Assembly: GCF_000344685.1 (NCBI RefSeq)
Contig: NW_006920415.1
Location: 1,736,616-1,800,615, forward strand
Length of the DNA stretch: 64,000 nt
Source: Gloeophyllum trabeum ATCC 11539
Lineage: Eukaryota > Basidiomycota > Agaricomycetes > Gloeophyllales > Gloeophyllaceae
Direction of reading: 5' to 3'
The notes beneath the pieces were generated by a model. That model was not told where the DNA came from. It saw nothing but the letters and a program-made list of their open reading frames with translations, and did no database searches. The translations under genes were made by a program, and so were the position numbers. Each line of letters opens with the position of its first letter. Position 1 is the stretch's first letter. This document shows, piece after piece, positions 1 through 9,830 of this stretch.

Positions 1-3
1 GGC

Positions 4-152
4 TGAGTCAACATGACTCATCTCTATAAATAGAAGGGAATAGCATGAGTCATATTGACATAGAATGAGTCATATCCGCATAGCATGAGTCATATGTAAG
101 GGAGTGAGTCATAAAGGCATGGAATGAGTCGTATGGACATAGAATGAGTCAT
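4..152. repeat. Array of TGAGTCA (Gcn4/AP-1-type) sites at 20-bp period
   Basis: Eight copies of the palindromic bZIP core TGA(G/C)TCA or a one-base variant start at 4, 14, 46, 66, 86, 105, 125 and 145. The last six lie 19-20 bp apart, about two helical turns, in a degenerate unit resembling cataGAATGAGTCATAT. Several match the 9-bp palindrome ATGAGTCAT. It sits just beyond the 3' end of a minus-strand ORF fragment and upstream of a broken copia element, so it is not clearly the promoter of anything in the window. It may continue to the left of the window. Confidence 0.7.
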
Positions 153-213
153 GTCAAGGGAAAACAGTGGAATGTCTCGGATCCTCCTAGAATATTCTGC
201 GCCCTGAATATTC

Positions 214-480
214 TCACAGTCCTCCTGCTTTGATGCTGCGCCGAAACTGTTCTCCTTGCATCAGCAAGTGCTTTGCATGATTGAAGTCAATGTCGTATAT
301 GTCTTCATTGTCGATTCCCAGCCAGTTATTGAAGATACTGTCCACCAAACCTTCCATTACCGATCTGTATATTCCAAATGTAGTGGCTTGAAGCTGGTAC
401 TTGTGGTACAGTTCAGGCCTGGAAGGGATATGTTCAGCGCGCAGCGACAGCTTAGTTTGGCATTCGAACGATCTCCTAGT
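214..480 (-). pseudogene. 3' fragment of an unrecognised protein-coding gene, cut off at the copia junction
   Basis: The minus strand reads open for 88 codons from an apparent 3' splice site (ag at 481-482) at 480 to a TGA at 214-216. The composition looks coding: it contains ELYHKYQLQATTFGIYRSVM and NNWLGIDNEDIYDIDFN and ends RSIKAGGL. I do not recognise the family. The upstream part of the gene should lie to the right of 480, but recognisable copia integrase sequence on the opposite strand starts at about 486, so the gene appears broken there. A host gene interrupted by the element, or an older mobile-element ORF, are both possible. Confidence 0.45.
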
Positions 481-485
481 CTGAC

Positions 486-2945
486 AACGTCTACAACCGG
501 ACCCCTTTGAAGCGCCATAAATGGCAGACTCCTTATGAGGTCCTGAACAAGGAAGCTCCCGACATCAAGCACTTACGTGTCTTTGGATGCGGAGCGTACG
601 TCTACCTGCCAAAGGAAACTAGACCCAATAAGTTATCGCCTAAAGCTGAGCTGATGACTTACATTGGTGTCGCTGATGGCGGCCATGGTTTCAAGTTCAT
701 GCGCGCCAATAATAGTATAGTCACTCAGCCTACTGCGCTGTTTGATGAAGCTATGTTCCCTAAATGCCCTAATACAAAGCGACGGGCAAGCACTAGGCTG
801 CAAAGTGCGCCTAAACCAGCTGACAGTCAACCAGAAAATTCTGATGATGACTGGATCACCGATGACGATGAGCCAGACTCCCATCCTCCTCCTAAATCCC
901 AAAAGGGGCCAGGCCAGGATCATGACCACGAAGCTGCGCAGCCTCAGGCGCGAGAGCCTGAGAACCCGCCTTCTCCACCTCCGGGGGATCCTGCGCCACA
1001 AGATGAGCCGCGGAGACCGGTGAGAGAAAGGAAACCAGTAACTCGCCCGGGTAACATCTACGGTGAATCGGGGAATCCCAGAGAAACCTATCGCGAGATT
1101 GAGTCAGACAAGAAGTGGAAGGATTTAGTTGGCGAAAAACCTAAGACGTCTCGCATACCTCGCCAGTCCAAGCAGAAGCAACAGGTTCCTGGACCTAGCT
1201 CTGCCCCTCCACCTCACAACCCTCCTGCTCAACCCCCGGGTGCTTCGCATGAGCCAATCGCTCCTGAAGCCTCTGACCAGCGGTCCGACCAAGACGCTGA
1301 TGAGTTACTTCTGGCACAGCTATGCCGGGAAGGGGGTGTACCTTTGATTAATTACCTGCTTCTGAAGGCTATTTCGCCTGAGGCAGATGATCCAGACGCG
1401 TCCAATGTCAGAGAATGGACGTACCGCGATATCCTTCACTTACCACCAGAAAAGCAGAAGGAATGGAGAGCTGCTTGCCATGAAGAATTGGATGCACTTC
1501 GTCGGCGCAGAGTCTTCGACTTGGTTGAATGCCCTAAAGGGCGTAAAGTCATAAAATGTCGCTGGGTATTTGACGTCAAATCAGATGGACATCGTAAAGC
1601 GAGATTAGTCGCTAAAGGCTTCTCGCAGGTTGAAGGTATAGACTTCAACCAAATATTCTCACCAGTTGTGCGCTATGAGACAGTGCGCCTTATGCTCGCG
1701 CTAGCAGCGCTTGAGGATTGGCACATATCTGGACTTGATGTGCGCAATGCCTATCTCTATGGCAAACTGGATGAGGAAATTTATATGGAACAACCTGAAG
1801 GCTTCACTGTAAAAGGCCAGAAGCACAAGGTTTGTAGACTGCGCCGTGCACTCTACGGACTTAAGCAAGTGGGGCTTGCCTGGTGGCGCACACTTGCTGA
1901 GTCTTTGGAGAAATTAGGCTGCAAACGTCTAACTACCGATGCTGGCATCTTCTTATTTAAGGAGAAGGATGCCCGCATGGTAATTATTGTCGTCTATGTT
2001 GATGATGCCTTGTTCTTTGGCAAGGACAAGTCTCTCGTGACAGATGTTAAGTCACAATTCATGAAGAAGTGGGAATGCAGGGACCTTGGTGATGTCAAGG
2101 AATTCCTACGCATGCGCATTACAAGGCAAGGCCGAGAGATTCATCTCGATCAGATCACCTACCTTGATAAAGTGCTGCAGCATTGCGGCATGCAGAATGC
2201 AAAATCTGCGCCAACTCCTCTCCCTGCAGGCTATCGACCTGAGCCTCACAATGGCCCGGTCAATCCTACTCTTCGTAGCCGGTTCCAAACTGTGATCGGT
2301 TCCTTGCTCTACATCATGCTTGGAACTCGACTGGATATCAGCTATGCAGTTACCAAGTTAGCGCAATTTGCTGCTAATCCATCCCAAGCCCATTTAGACA
2401 AAGCGCTGTATATCTGCCGCTATCTAATCGGGACTCGTAATTACACACTAGCTTTTGATGGTGCTAGTGGACTTGGTATTACTGTGTGCACTGATTCGGA
2501 CTGGGCATCAGACCCCAGTACCAGAAGGTCCCAAACTGGTTACTTCCTAAAATTAGCCAATGGCATATTCAGTTGGCAGTCAAGAGCGCAGAAAACTGTT
2601 GCACTATCCTCCACTGAAGCCGAGTACATGGCGCTCAGTGATTGTAGCCGCCAATGTGTATGGGTTAGACAACTCTTTGATGAGTTAGGCTACCAACTCA
2701 GCCCCATTCCTATTTGTGGTGACAACCAAGGATCTATATTCCTTGCATCTAATCCTGTCACTGAGCGAAGGTCTAAACATATTGACATTCGCTATCACTA
2801 TATCAGGGAAGTCGTCGAGCAGAAGAAAGTTGAAGTATTCTACATCGACGGCGAGAATAACCCTGCAGACATGTTCACTAAGAACTTAGGACATGTCAAA
2901 TTCCTGCGCTTCAGAGCGCAACTTGGACTTAGGTTCTACAAGTAA
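486..2945 (+). mobile_element. Ty1/copia retrotransposon pol fragment: integrase C-terminus, reverse transcriptase, RNase H
   Basis: The reading frame begins inside integrase: NRTP...TPYEVL then HLRVFGCGAYVYLP, the usual copia integrase tail. A proline- and acid-rich linker of about 230 residues follows (about 800-1350). The reverse transcriptase domain opens near 1400 with CRWVFDVK, and its catalytic YVDD is at 1995-2006. RNase H carries LSSTEAEYMAL near 2610-2640, and the ORF ends GLRFYK-stop at 2945. A TAG at 477-479 closes the frame upstream. Gag, protease and the integrase zinc finger/catalytic core are absent, so the element is 5'-truncated and cannot be autonomous. The RT-RNase H part has no internal stop, which suggests fairly recent activity. 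Confidence 0.9.
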
Positions 2946-2991
2946 TCTAAGTCAGCCCAACGCTTGCGTGCGCGATTACCCGTGGCACTTA

Positions 2992-3345
2992 GTGAGGGGG
3001 AGTGTTGAACTAGGCGCTGACTTAGCTGCCAGGTTCTACAACGTACCAGAACTCTCTGGAACATTCTGGTATATTGCATTATTGTACAAGGGCATGGAGC
3101 TCATGTGGGTCAGTGACATCATAGGTGGAGCTCAGTAGGACTACAGATATTCCACATAGCTTAGTCAGCCTATGGGCCACAGTGTATATAAACCCTGCAG
3201 CTCTGCTGCCTAATGACAAGGGTCGTTCATACGAGCTTTACCAGTAGCTACAGCATCCACTCAATACAGGTCAGTTGTGTAGGGTGCACTGTGTGTGCTG
3301 CTGCCTCCATAACTCTTCATCAATCCTCAGCTACACTGGCACCGC
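2992..3345 (+). mobile_element. Polypurine tract and 3' LTR of the copia element
   Basis: A purine run (2992-3002, GTGAGGGGGAG) ends exactly where TGTTGAAC begins at 3003, the expected PPT/TG start of a copia 3' LTR. A TATA box (TATATAAA, 3185-3192) lies inside. The 3' boundary is not clear because no second LTR is present for comparison. A CA end somewhere between about 3265 and 3350 is likely, so the end given here is approximate. Confidence 0.65.
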
Positions 3346-3552
3346 ATTGTTGATGCATGTGACTGATGCAATGCCCTTGAGTACATGTCTCATTTACTAT
3401 GCAATCTGGAAACCTTATTTCTCCCTGCCAAAACTTATAAAAGCAGGAGGATCTCCCATCCCTCAGTTTACTTTGAGGGCCCAGTCTAGTGCTGTTATAT
3501 TTACTCATCATCTAAGTAACTTAGTGGGCAGCTGTTTGGGTGGTTGTGAATA

Positions 3553-3990
3553 CAGTCAAATCTCCCTTAACCCATAGTGGTCGGTGGAACCCCAAAGTTA
3601 TGGGTTTTGAGGGGATATGGGTTACTGGAGTGTGACCTATCGTGACACTCACAGGGAGCATGGCAACTGAGGATCTGCCTGGCATACTCCAGATTTTCTA
3701 TCATGCTACATGTGGGTATATAGCAGCATGCGAACATTGTTTTCAGTCCAATCCTGTGAGATCCTGGTCAAACATGGTCAAAATAATACAAAATGGCTCC
3801 GAAATGAGTACACAAATGTGTCTGATCGGGCTAAAAATAGCTCAAATTATGGGTTTTGACCACTCAAAAAGGTATGGGTTAAGGGTTATTAGAGAGTTAT
3901 AGGTTATTAGTGGTTATTTACTATCTACCAACTCAGTGGAAACCAATAACTATGGGTTATGGGAGCCATGGGTTAAGAGGGATTCGACCG
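3553..3990. mobile_element. Non-autonomous TIR element (pogo/Fot1-like MITE), 438 bp
   Basis: The left end CAGTCAAATCTCCCTTAACC (3553-3572) matches the reverse complement of the right end CGGTCGAATCCCTCTTAACC (right end at 3990), and the match continues through CCAT. CAGT-type termini are characteristic of pogo/Fot1-class Tc1-mariner elements. The left flank is TA; the right flank is CA, consistent with a TA target duplication carrying one substitution. The interior repeats the motif tatgggtt in both orientations and has no convincing ORF. Confidence 0.6.
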
Positions 3991-4350
3991 CACACTCTAA
4001 TGCTTCATGTCTGCCATTCGATTCCCCAATTGTCACTTTTGCCATACCTTTTAGGTAGGGTTAGGGTTTATGACCTGCCTTCACTCCACCTTTTTGTATA
4101 GTGTCTTTTGTCATATATATGTATTTCATGTCTATAGAATTGAAGACAATTTTTATTTGCTTCATCTATATGGACCTCTTTGTCCCTACTGGTTACTCTG
4201 GGTGTCGGACAGGCTCCCGGAGGGAAGCCCGCATATGCCAGCATCACATGACATCTTTCTCAATATGGTATATTTGTATGTGTTTGCATGGGGGCACAGT
4301 CAAGCCACCTAAGGAAATGCTTGTTCAGGGAGCTCCTGGTAGATATACTA

Positions 4351-5002
4351 GGGGTGCTCGAAATTGATCGCTTGCATTCGATCATTGTGCAGCAATCCTA
4401 AAGTGGACTGACCGCCAAATCCGTCACTCACAGAGGACGAACTCAATGAACTATGGCTTTGCTGTGATTGCTGTTGCAGTTCAAACTCCTCTGATCGTGG
4501 AACTTCATATCATATCTCGAGCTAATGGTTTACTTAAACTCTGATTCAATACTACACACAACCGAATGCGAACAATCAGTCACTGCAGGCAGAAACCGAT
4601 GTCCCGCCAGCGAGCATGCTACGAACATGCCCCAGTTGGGAGAACACTTTCCTAGAATGGTCTTTGATGGACCATGACCTGGACATGGAGAATGTCCTTT
4701 GAATGAACAAAGGCAGGTCTGTGGGACATTTACTATGCCCTCTAAAAGTCAGGGGACATTTGATTGGCACTGTTCTCTCATTCTTTATGTCTCTGCCAAG
4801 TCCCACTTCAGAGCATGCAAGGAAAGTCTTCTCCCACCTATTTCATGCATGATGAATGTCCAGTGGCAGGACAGTGGTGCTTGCCCGCTGTGAGTGTGCA
4901 TTGAATAATTTTGGTCAGTCGTTCGTCTTTGATGAAATGTACTGGCCATTCTGGGATTGCTGCACAACCATCGAATGTGAACGATCAATTTTTGAGCACC
5001 CC
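4351..5002. mobile_element. Non-autonomous TIR element, 652 bp, flanked by TACTA direct repeats
   Basis: The left arm from 4351 (GGGGTGCTCGAAATTGATCG...) and the reverse complement of the right arm ending at 5002 (GGGGTGCTCAAAAATTGATC...) align for nearly 50 bp with a few mismatches, through TGTGCAGCAATCC. Both ends are flanked by TACTA (4346-4350 and 5003-5007). The 650-bp interior holds no credible transposase, so this is a MITE-like passenger. The superfamily is uncertain: a GGGGTG start recalls hAT ends, but an 8-bp target duplication is not seen. Confidence 0.6.
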
Positions 5003-5007
5003 TACTA

Positions 5008-5499
5008 TCATTGGGGGGATTCTGTAAAAGTCAGATTTTTTACAGAACTCCGAAATCTAGAGAAGTATGCTACCAGGAGCTTAGCAGGTTGGTCTGTATA
5101 TGCATTATATACATTAAAAATGGTTTGTGAAGTCAGAATTGCCTCAAGTTTGCACCCCGTTGTATGAACACTGTCCAAAATGCCCGCTGTAAGAGGTCTG
5201 ATGACCGCCTCATGGGTAGATCTGCCAGCCTACACGCCTCCGGCATATATCGGCTTGATCTGCGAATGGTAGGAACTTAGAGCTGGCGCTTGGTCTTTGT
5301 GGTTACCTTCGCCACAGTGAGTCGAATTTGTACTTGTTTGTGGCGGACTTCAGCCATATATAGTAAAGAACTGCCGCAATTACCACCCCCTAAGAGCTTG
5401 GAACGATCGCAGGAAACCTGCTAACGTCCGGGAGTCTAAGAGATACTACCTACGGTAGCGAGAGTAGTGCGTACTACTAGTACTACAGAAGTGACTCAA
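5008..5499. other. Intergenic, no feature recognised
   Basis: I see no ORF or repeat I can support between the TIR element and the stop codon of the NmrA-like gene. The right part should contain the 3' end of that minus-strand gene. Confidence 0.5.
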
Positions 5500-6555
5500 C
5501 TATTTCTGCTCAGGCGAGAGAACTGCGTCGATGACTGCCGTCGGATTGAAGTCAGGGAATAGGTTATTGTTCAGCTCGTCATCCTTCCCCACGATACCGC
5601 GCCCTTCGTCCCACTCCAGCGATAACCACGAGATGAAATCCTGAGGATTCGCTTTCACAGCAGCTTGCAAGTCGGCGCGGGATTTGTGTGTCACTTCCAG
5701 CTTCTTCCCGGTTCTGGACTGGTACAGGTCTGCCAGCTCGTTCAACGTCTGTGATGATGGTGCGTCAGGCTTCGATCGTTCTGGCAGGAAACAATGGCTT
5801 TACCTTCCGGTCTCCCTCGATGCGGAAAGTCTTCCAGTGCAGCTGTTCGGGGGATAGATGCGTCGTCACGTACGCGACAAATCTGGCGATATCTCTTCGG
5901 GTCGTAAAGGAGATCTTGGAGTTGCCCTCTCCCAGGATGTTCACTTTACCATTAGCGAAATCCCAACCGAAGAACCTGCAATCATACTGTCAATGCGGCA
6001 ACGGATGGTGTTGGCCCTGAAAAGCGACGCACGGAGACAAGATCCAATCCCCAAACGGTCCCGTGTAGAAGAGGGCGTACGGAAGCTTGATCTCCTCCAA
6101 CTTGCGGTGAAGTGCATTCTTCACGCCCAGGACGCCCGAAGTGATGCCGTCTGTAGGGTTGCCGAACTCCGAGGGGACGAAGAGCTTCACGCCAGACTCC
6201 TTCGCAGCCTGCGCAAGAGCAGTCTGCTGCTCACCGAGCGCGGCGCCGCCCACGGTTGAAATGACGACGTCCACACCGGAAAGGGCGGAAGAGAGCGTCG
6301 AGGCCGAGGTGTAATCGACTGTGACGAACTTGGCGCCTTGTTTAGCAAGGTCGGCGTGAGCATCACTGTCGCTGCTCTGATTGCCCGAGATCAATTGACA
6401 TTGAGAGTTTCAGTGAGTCGGGCATCTCTGCTTACCCGGGTCAGGACGGAGACTGAGGCAACCTTTCCGGTAGCCTGCAGCTTGAGCAGCTCTTCGATGA
6501 TAAATCGGCCGAGATTGCCAGCGCCAGCGACAGCGAAGTTCTTGTATTCGGACAT
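5500..6555 (-). CDS. NmrA-like / isoflavone-reductase-like NAD(P)-binding protein, 294 aa
   Basis: Four exons on the minus strand: 6436-6555, 6033-6376, 5804-5975 and 5500-5748. The introns are 55-59 nt with GT/AG ends and the CDS is exactly 885 nt. The product starts MSEYKNFAVAGAGNLGRFII, whose GAGNLG is a short-chain-dehydrogenase-type Rossmann nucleotide loop. It continues with GVDVVISTVGG, LFVPSEFGNPTDG and GPFGDWILSP, all hallmarks of the atypical SDR/NmrA family. Family members reduce small aromatic or ether substrates with NADPH or act as redox sensors; which applies here cannot be told. The length is normal and no signal peptide is seen. A decayed copy of its last exon lies about 0.6 kb upstream (near 7.2 kb), so this locus has been duplicated. 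Confidence 0.9.
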
Positions 6556-7134
6556 GGGATCGCTTATGAGACCTTTGAGGGGTGTTCAGGTGTAAATCCG
6601 CTTTGTTGGGAGTGTTGAGCGGTTCTGAGCTGCATTATATACGAAATCTACGTGACCAAGCCAAGCCATGGGTACGCTGCTATCAATAACGGATTGGTCA
6701 GACTACCATTGACACCATTCAGCAAGACAAGGTTTGTGAGCAACGAGGAGTTCGAGGCTTCGAGGACGTTCATAAACGGTAACCGAAGTGTGTAGGAGGT
6801 GACATGGGCTCACCATCGGTTAGTCGTTCGTCAACGCCAATGACTAATGCATCTGCTTTAGCACTTTGAGCACCCACTCTGGTGGAATGGTTTATAAAGG
6901 ACAATGCCGTATTCGATTCGCGAAGATGACGCTATGTGCACGCCTTCGTCGTGGCGGCTGCTGCCTACAAAGGAAGGTTTCTCCTGCGAATGATGCTCGA
7001 GACGAGCGAAAGGCAGGGTGATATGGGCATGATACTCTTAAATAAGACTTAGTTGACGAGCAATAGGGTGATATTCATTCTAATTATGAAGGCTTGGAGA
7101 CATGCCTAATATTACAGGGAGAACAGTCCTGATA
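6556..7134. other. Upstream region of the NmrA-like gene
   Basis: Promoter-sized gap of about 580 bp. No clear TATA box or repeat was recognised. Confidence 0.4.
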
Positions 7135-7191
7135 CTATTGGGAGACCCCTTCGTTGACCAGCCACTCTTGCTCAAGGATTTGCGAGGATAT

Positions 7192-7293
7192 CCGGAGAGC
7201 ATCAATAACTTTGGTCGGGCTGAATTCTGGGAAGAGGTGGTTGCTCAGCTCCTCAGGCTTCCGGAGACCACAACGTCCTTCCTCCCACTCATT
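7192..7293 (-). pseudogene. Decayed duplicate of the last exon of the NmrA-like gene
   Basis: The minus-strand translation contains NEWEEGRCGLRKPEELSNH followed by LFPEFSPTKVIDAL. The C-terminus of the intact gene at 5.5 kb has LEWDEGRGIVGKDDELNNN followed by LFPDFNPTAVIDAV. Only this exon is recognisable; the rest of the paralog is missing, and the frame runs on into unrelated sequence instead of a stop right after the motif. It lies in the same orientation as the parent, consistent with an old tandem duplication that has largely decayed. Confidence 0.7.
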
Positions 7294-7404
7294 CGACACA
7301 CGAACCTCGAATATTATACGTTCTGCAATCAGCTGTATCAAGCGCAATGAGTTGCAGCTACATGGGCTTCGGTAGCGTCTGTTCACTTGTCCCACGCCGA
7401 ACAT

Positions 7405-8190
7405 TAAATAAATTTGGAGGGCACCAGACTCGGACCTGCCACCATTGCTCTACAAGTTGACATGGACAATACCCAAAGCTACTACGACACCTCATAAGAA
7501 GGCAAAGTTGCTGGCACTTGTCTTGTACAAACCGTGTTCACTCAGCCGCTTCACTTACTTACGCTCACGAAGAAGAAGTGAAGTGGCTGACTCGGACGTC
7601 GGAGCAGTCCGCTGCAACCCGTTCCCCTCCCCGCCGCACGCATTACTCCCATGTCGACTTCTTATCGGAAGCAGGTCGCAAGGTCGCAACACCGCCGTGT
7701 CCACGGTGAGCGAGTACATGTCTAACCAATGGTCATTATTAGATGTTTCCAAACCTGTTCTCAGTAGTGCTCAGGCTGATAGCAGCAAGACGAGCGTCAA
7801 CTCGTCGGGGACTCATGAACGATGCAGTGCAGTACCATTGGTAACGTCAATTGAAGGAATGCAATATCGCCCTCACCCCCCGCAAGGGCTTCGTGTTCAA
7901 CAGGTCGCTTTCACATCGTGCATAGTGAAGGTGTGCAGTGCCCGATTTGGGCATCGGAGCCCCCCCTCCCTCCAGCGTGCTCGAGCTCCTAATTACGTCG
8001 GAGCAAAATTGGAGGTATGGCGCGTCATTGTCTCAATCCCTGAAGTGGGGTTCAGCTGAAGCCCTCTGTCGCTTAGCGGCAACATCGCTTGGCCTCAGTA
8101 GCATGGATGCTCTTCGTCCCAAAATGCTTCCCTGAACTGCAGTGTTCCTACCGTAAGTGCTGGAGAGACGATGCGAGAGCGTCGTTGTTT
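7405..8190. other. Intergenic, upstream of paralog copy 1
   Basis: A 204-codon open frame here (7445-8059) has no coding character that I can recognise. No repeat seen. Confidence 0.4.
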
Positions 8191-8193
8191 CGG

Positions 8194-8348
8194 CCGCTTC
8201 ACACGTGAAGTGGTTGACCCTCGCTCGTAGTCACTCGGCACGCTCAATGTGTCAATGCCTTCGCGTCCGAGCCCTTTCACAATGCCAACCTTTTCACCTC
8301 GACGTGAAAGGGTTGGTGTTGTGAAAGGGCACTACTGTGAGTATATAA
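8194..8348 (+). promoter_or_regulatory. Promoter of paralog copy 1: two inverted repeats and a TATA box
   Basis: A palindrome CCGCTTCACACGTGAAGTGG is at 8194-8213. A larger dyad has 27-bp arms at 8271-8297 and 8304-8330 around a 6-nt spacer (24 of 27 positions pair). Both share the half-site (C)TTCAC/GTGAA. A TATA box TATATAA follows at 8342-8348, 76 bp before the ATG. The same arrangement, spacer length and downstream sequence recur at copy 2 (58.29-58.45 kb). Confidence 0.75.
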
Positions 8349-8423
8349 ACCCGTCTCTCTCCCGTTTTCGCTCTCCAGCATCTTGACCTCGAACATCGAC
8401 GCTCTAGCGCTGCCAGCGATACA

Positions 8424-9700
8424 ATGTTCTTCAACGTTCTCATCTACGTCTTGAGCGGGGTCTCCCTACTCTCGACGCTCTTGAATGGCTTGCATCTGTC
8501 CCTGCCCACCGCCTTGAGCCTCTTCTCCAGTGATACCGTGGTCTTCCTGCCTCATATCTCTCTCGCCATCTTCCCCAAGTCTTCGTTCGTGCCTGTTCCG
8601 TTCACTCAGCCTTCCATTGCCGTCTCGCCGTTGTTTAGCGTCGTTGACTATACTATCCCCGGCCTATTGTCGACCCCTCTGTACTATTCCCGCGATATCA
8701 AGCAAGATTTATGCGACGGCACTGCCGCCGCGGTTATGACTACGGACCTCGTCGTCTATGCGCCCTCTATCGGTTTCGATGAATACCCTCTCGAACATCT
8801 TGTGGCTTTCCGTGACTACTCTCTCAAGCTCTGGGCCTCGATGAGCGGCCTACTTGAACTACTTGATGATGTCTCTGTTCCTGAACATTCTTTGGATTTG
8901 GCTGTCCCGGTCGCCTCTACCCCGGAGATCATCTCTGGCCCGTCCTACGAACTCGCTATCCGCCCATCTTCGGAGCTCGCTGTTTACGAACACCGTGATT
9001 ACTTTGTCTGCGTCCTGTCGGCGCCTCAGGTCCAGTCTGAGTTTGTCGACCGTTCTTCTTCGGAGCTTGCGGTCTACCAATCCCACGACACGTTCGTCTG
9101 CCTCGCGTCGCCGAACGCGTCCCGTGTACTCTCCAACGTCTCGCAAACTTCGCGTCCATCGCCGGTTAACGAGCGGGATGTGGACTACATACGTCAACAG
9201 GTCCCATCCCTATCCGCGCTCGTTGTCATTGGTCGGGCACCAACTGAAATGCCTACCGGCAATGACGCCTTCATCGAGACAATTCTACGCAACATGAGTT
9301 CGGTCTACAGGCGCCTAGCTTCGATATTCTACAACCTCCCTTGGACTCGTCTCGATATACCGCCGCCGCAAGAGCACTGGCAAGTGCTTATCCGCTATTG
9401 TGTGACTCGTCAATACACTATCATGAAGCTGAGGTCCCGTGCTCCCTGTCTTGCGTTGGGTATCACTAGGGTTGAAGGGGAGACGGTGGATGGTCAAGAG
9501 GTACGCCATTATTCTCTCTCCGTATAGCAGTTATTCACTTCCACACCTCTTAGCCAACTCCTTCCGAATCACACGAATCTTCTGCTAAGGCTGCCAAGCG
9601 GAAATCTCAAATCCGTTCTCATGCTCGCCGCCGTTGTCAGCGTCAACTCAAGCGGGATAACCCACGCGACGACGATTTTTTTCAAGATGTGATGATTTAG
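8424..9700 (+). CDS. Unrecognised protein, copy 1 of a paralogous pair, 407 aa
   Basis: Exon 1 is 8424-9500, the intron 9501-9553 (53 nt) and exon 2 9554-9700; the CDS closes in frame. The family is not recognised. The N-terminus (MFFNVLIYVLSGVSLLSTLL) is a hydrophobic signal peptide or anchor, followed by further hydrophobic stretches to about residue 90. Residues about 175-235 carry two copies of a motif of the form SSELAVYxxxDxFVC. A conserved stretch around SRPSPVNERDVDY precedes the C-terminal third. Exon 2 encodes a basic tail (KAAKRKSQIRSHARRRCQRQ) ending DVMI. The inverted paralog at 56.9-58.2 kb has the same exon 2 length (147 nt), intron length and stop position. Conservation in protein and promoter argues that both are, or recently were, functional. 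No function is proposed. Confidence 0.75.
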
Positions 9701-9830
9701 TTCGGGAGGCCGTACGGGGCGGGATGGCTCATACGGTGAGTAATCCGCGTCGGTTATCATCCGATACTGGTATTGATGTTCATTTCAGCTACCGGCCTAG
9801 TTGCTAAATATACCCGACTATACGAGGTGG
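9701..9830 (+). other. Conserved sequence beyond the stop of copy 1
   Basis: About 130 bp after the stop still align with the sequence downstream of copy 2. The shared stretch includes a possible intron (gtgagt at about 9736, acceptor tttcag before about 9790). It marks the right-hand end of the duplicated segment, after which the copies diverge. Confidence 0.55.

Noticed and set aside
7445..8059. 204-codon plus-strand open frame
   Set aside because: No recognised domain, composition unlike neighbouring genes, lies in the upstream region of paralog copy 1.
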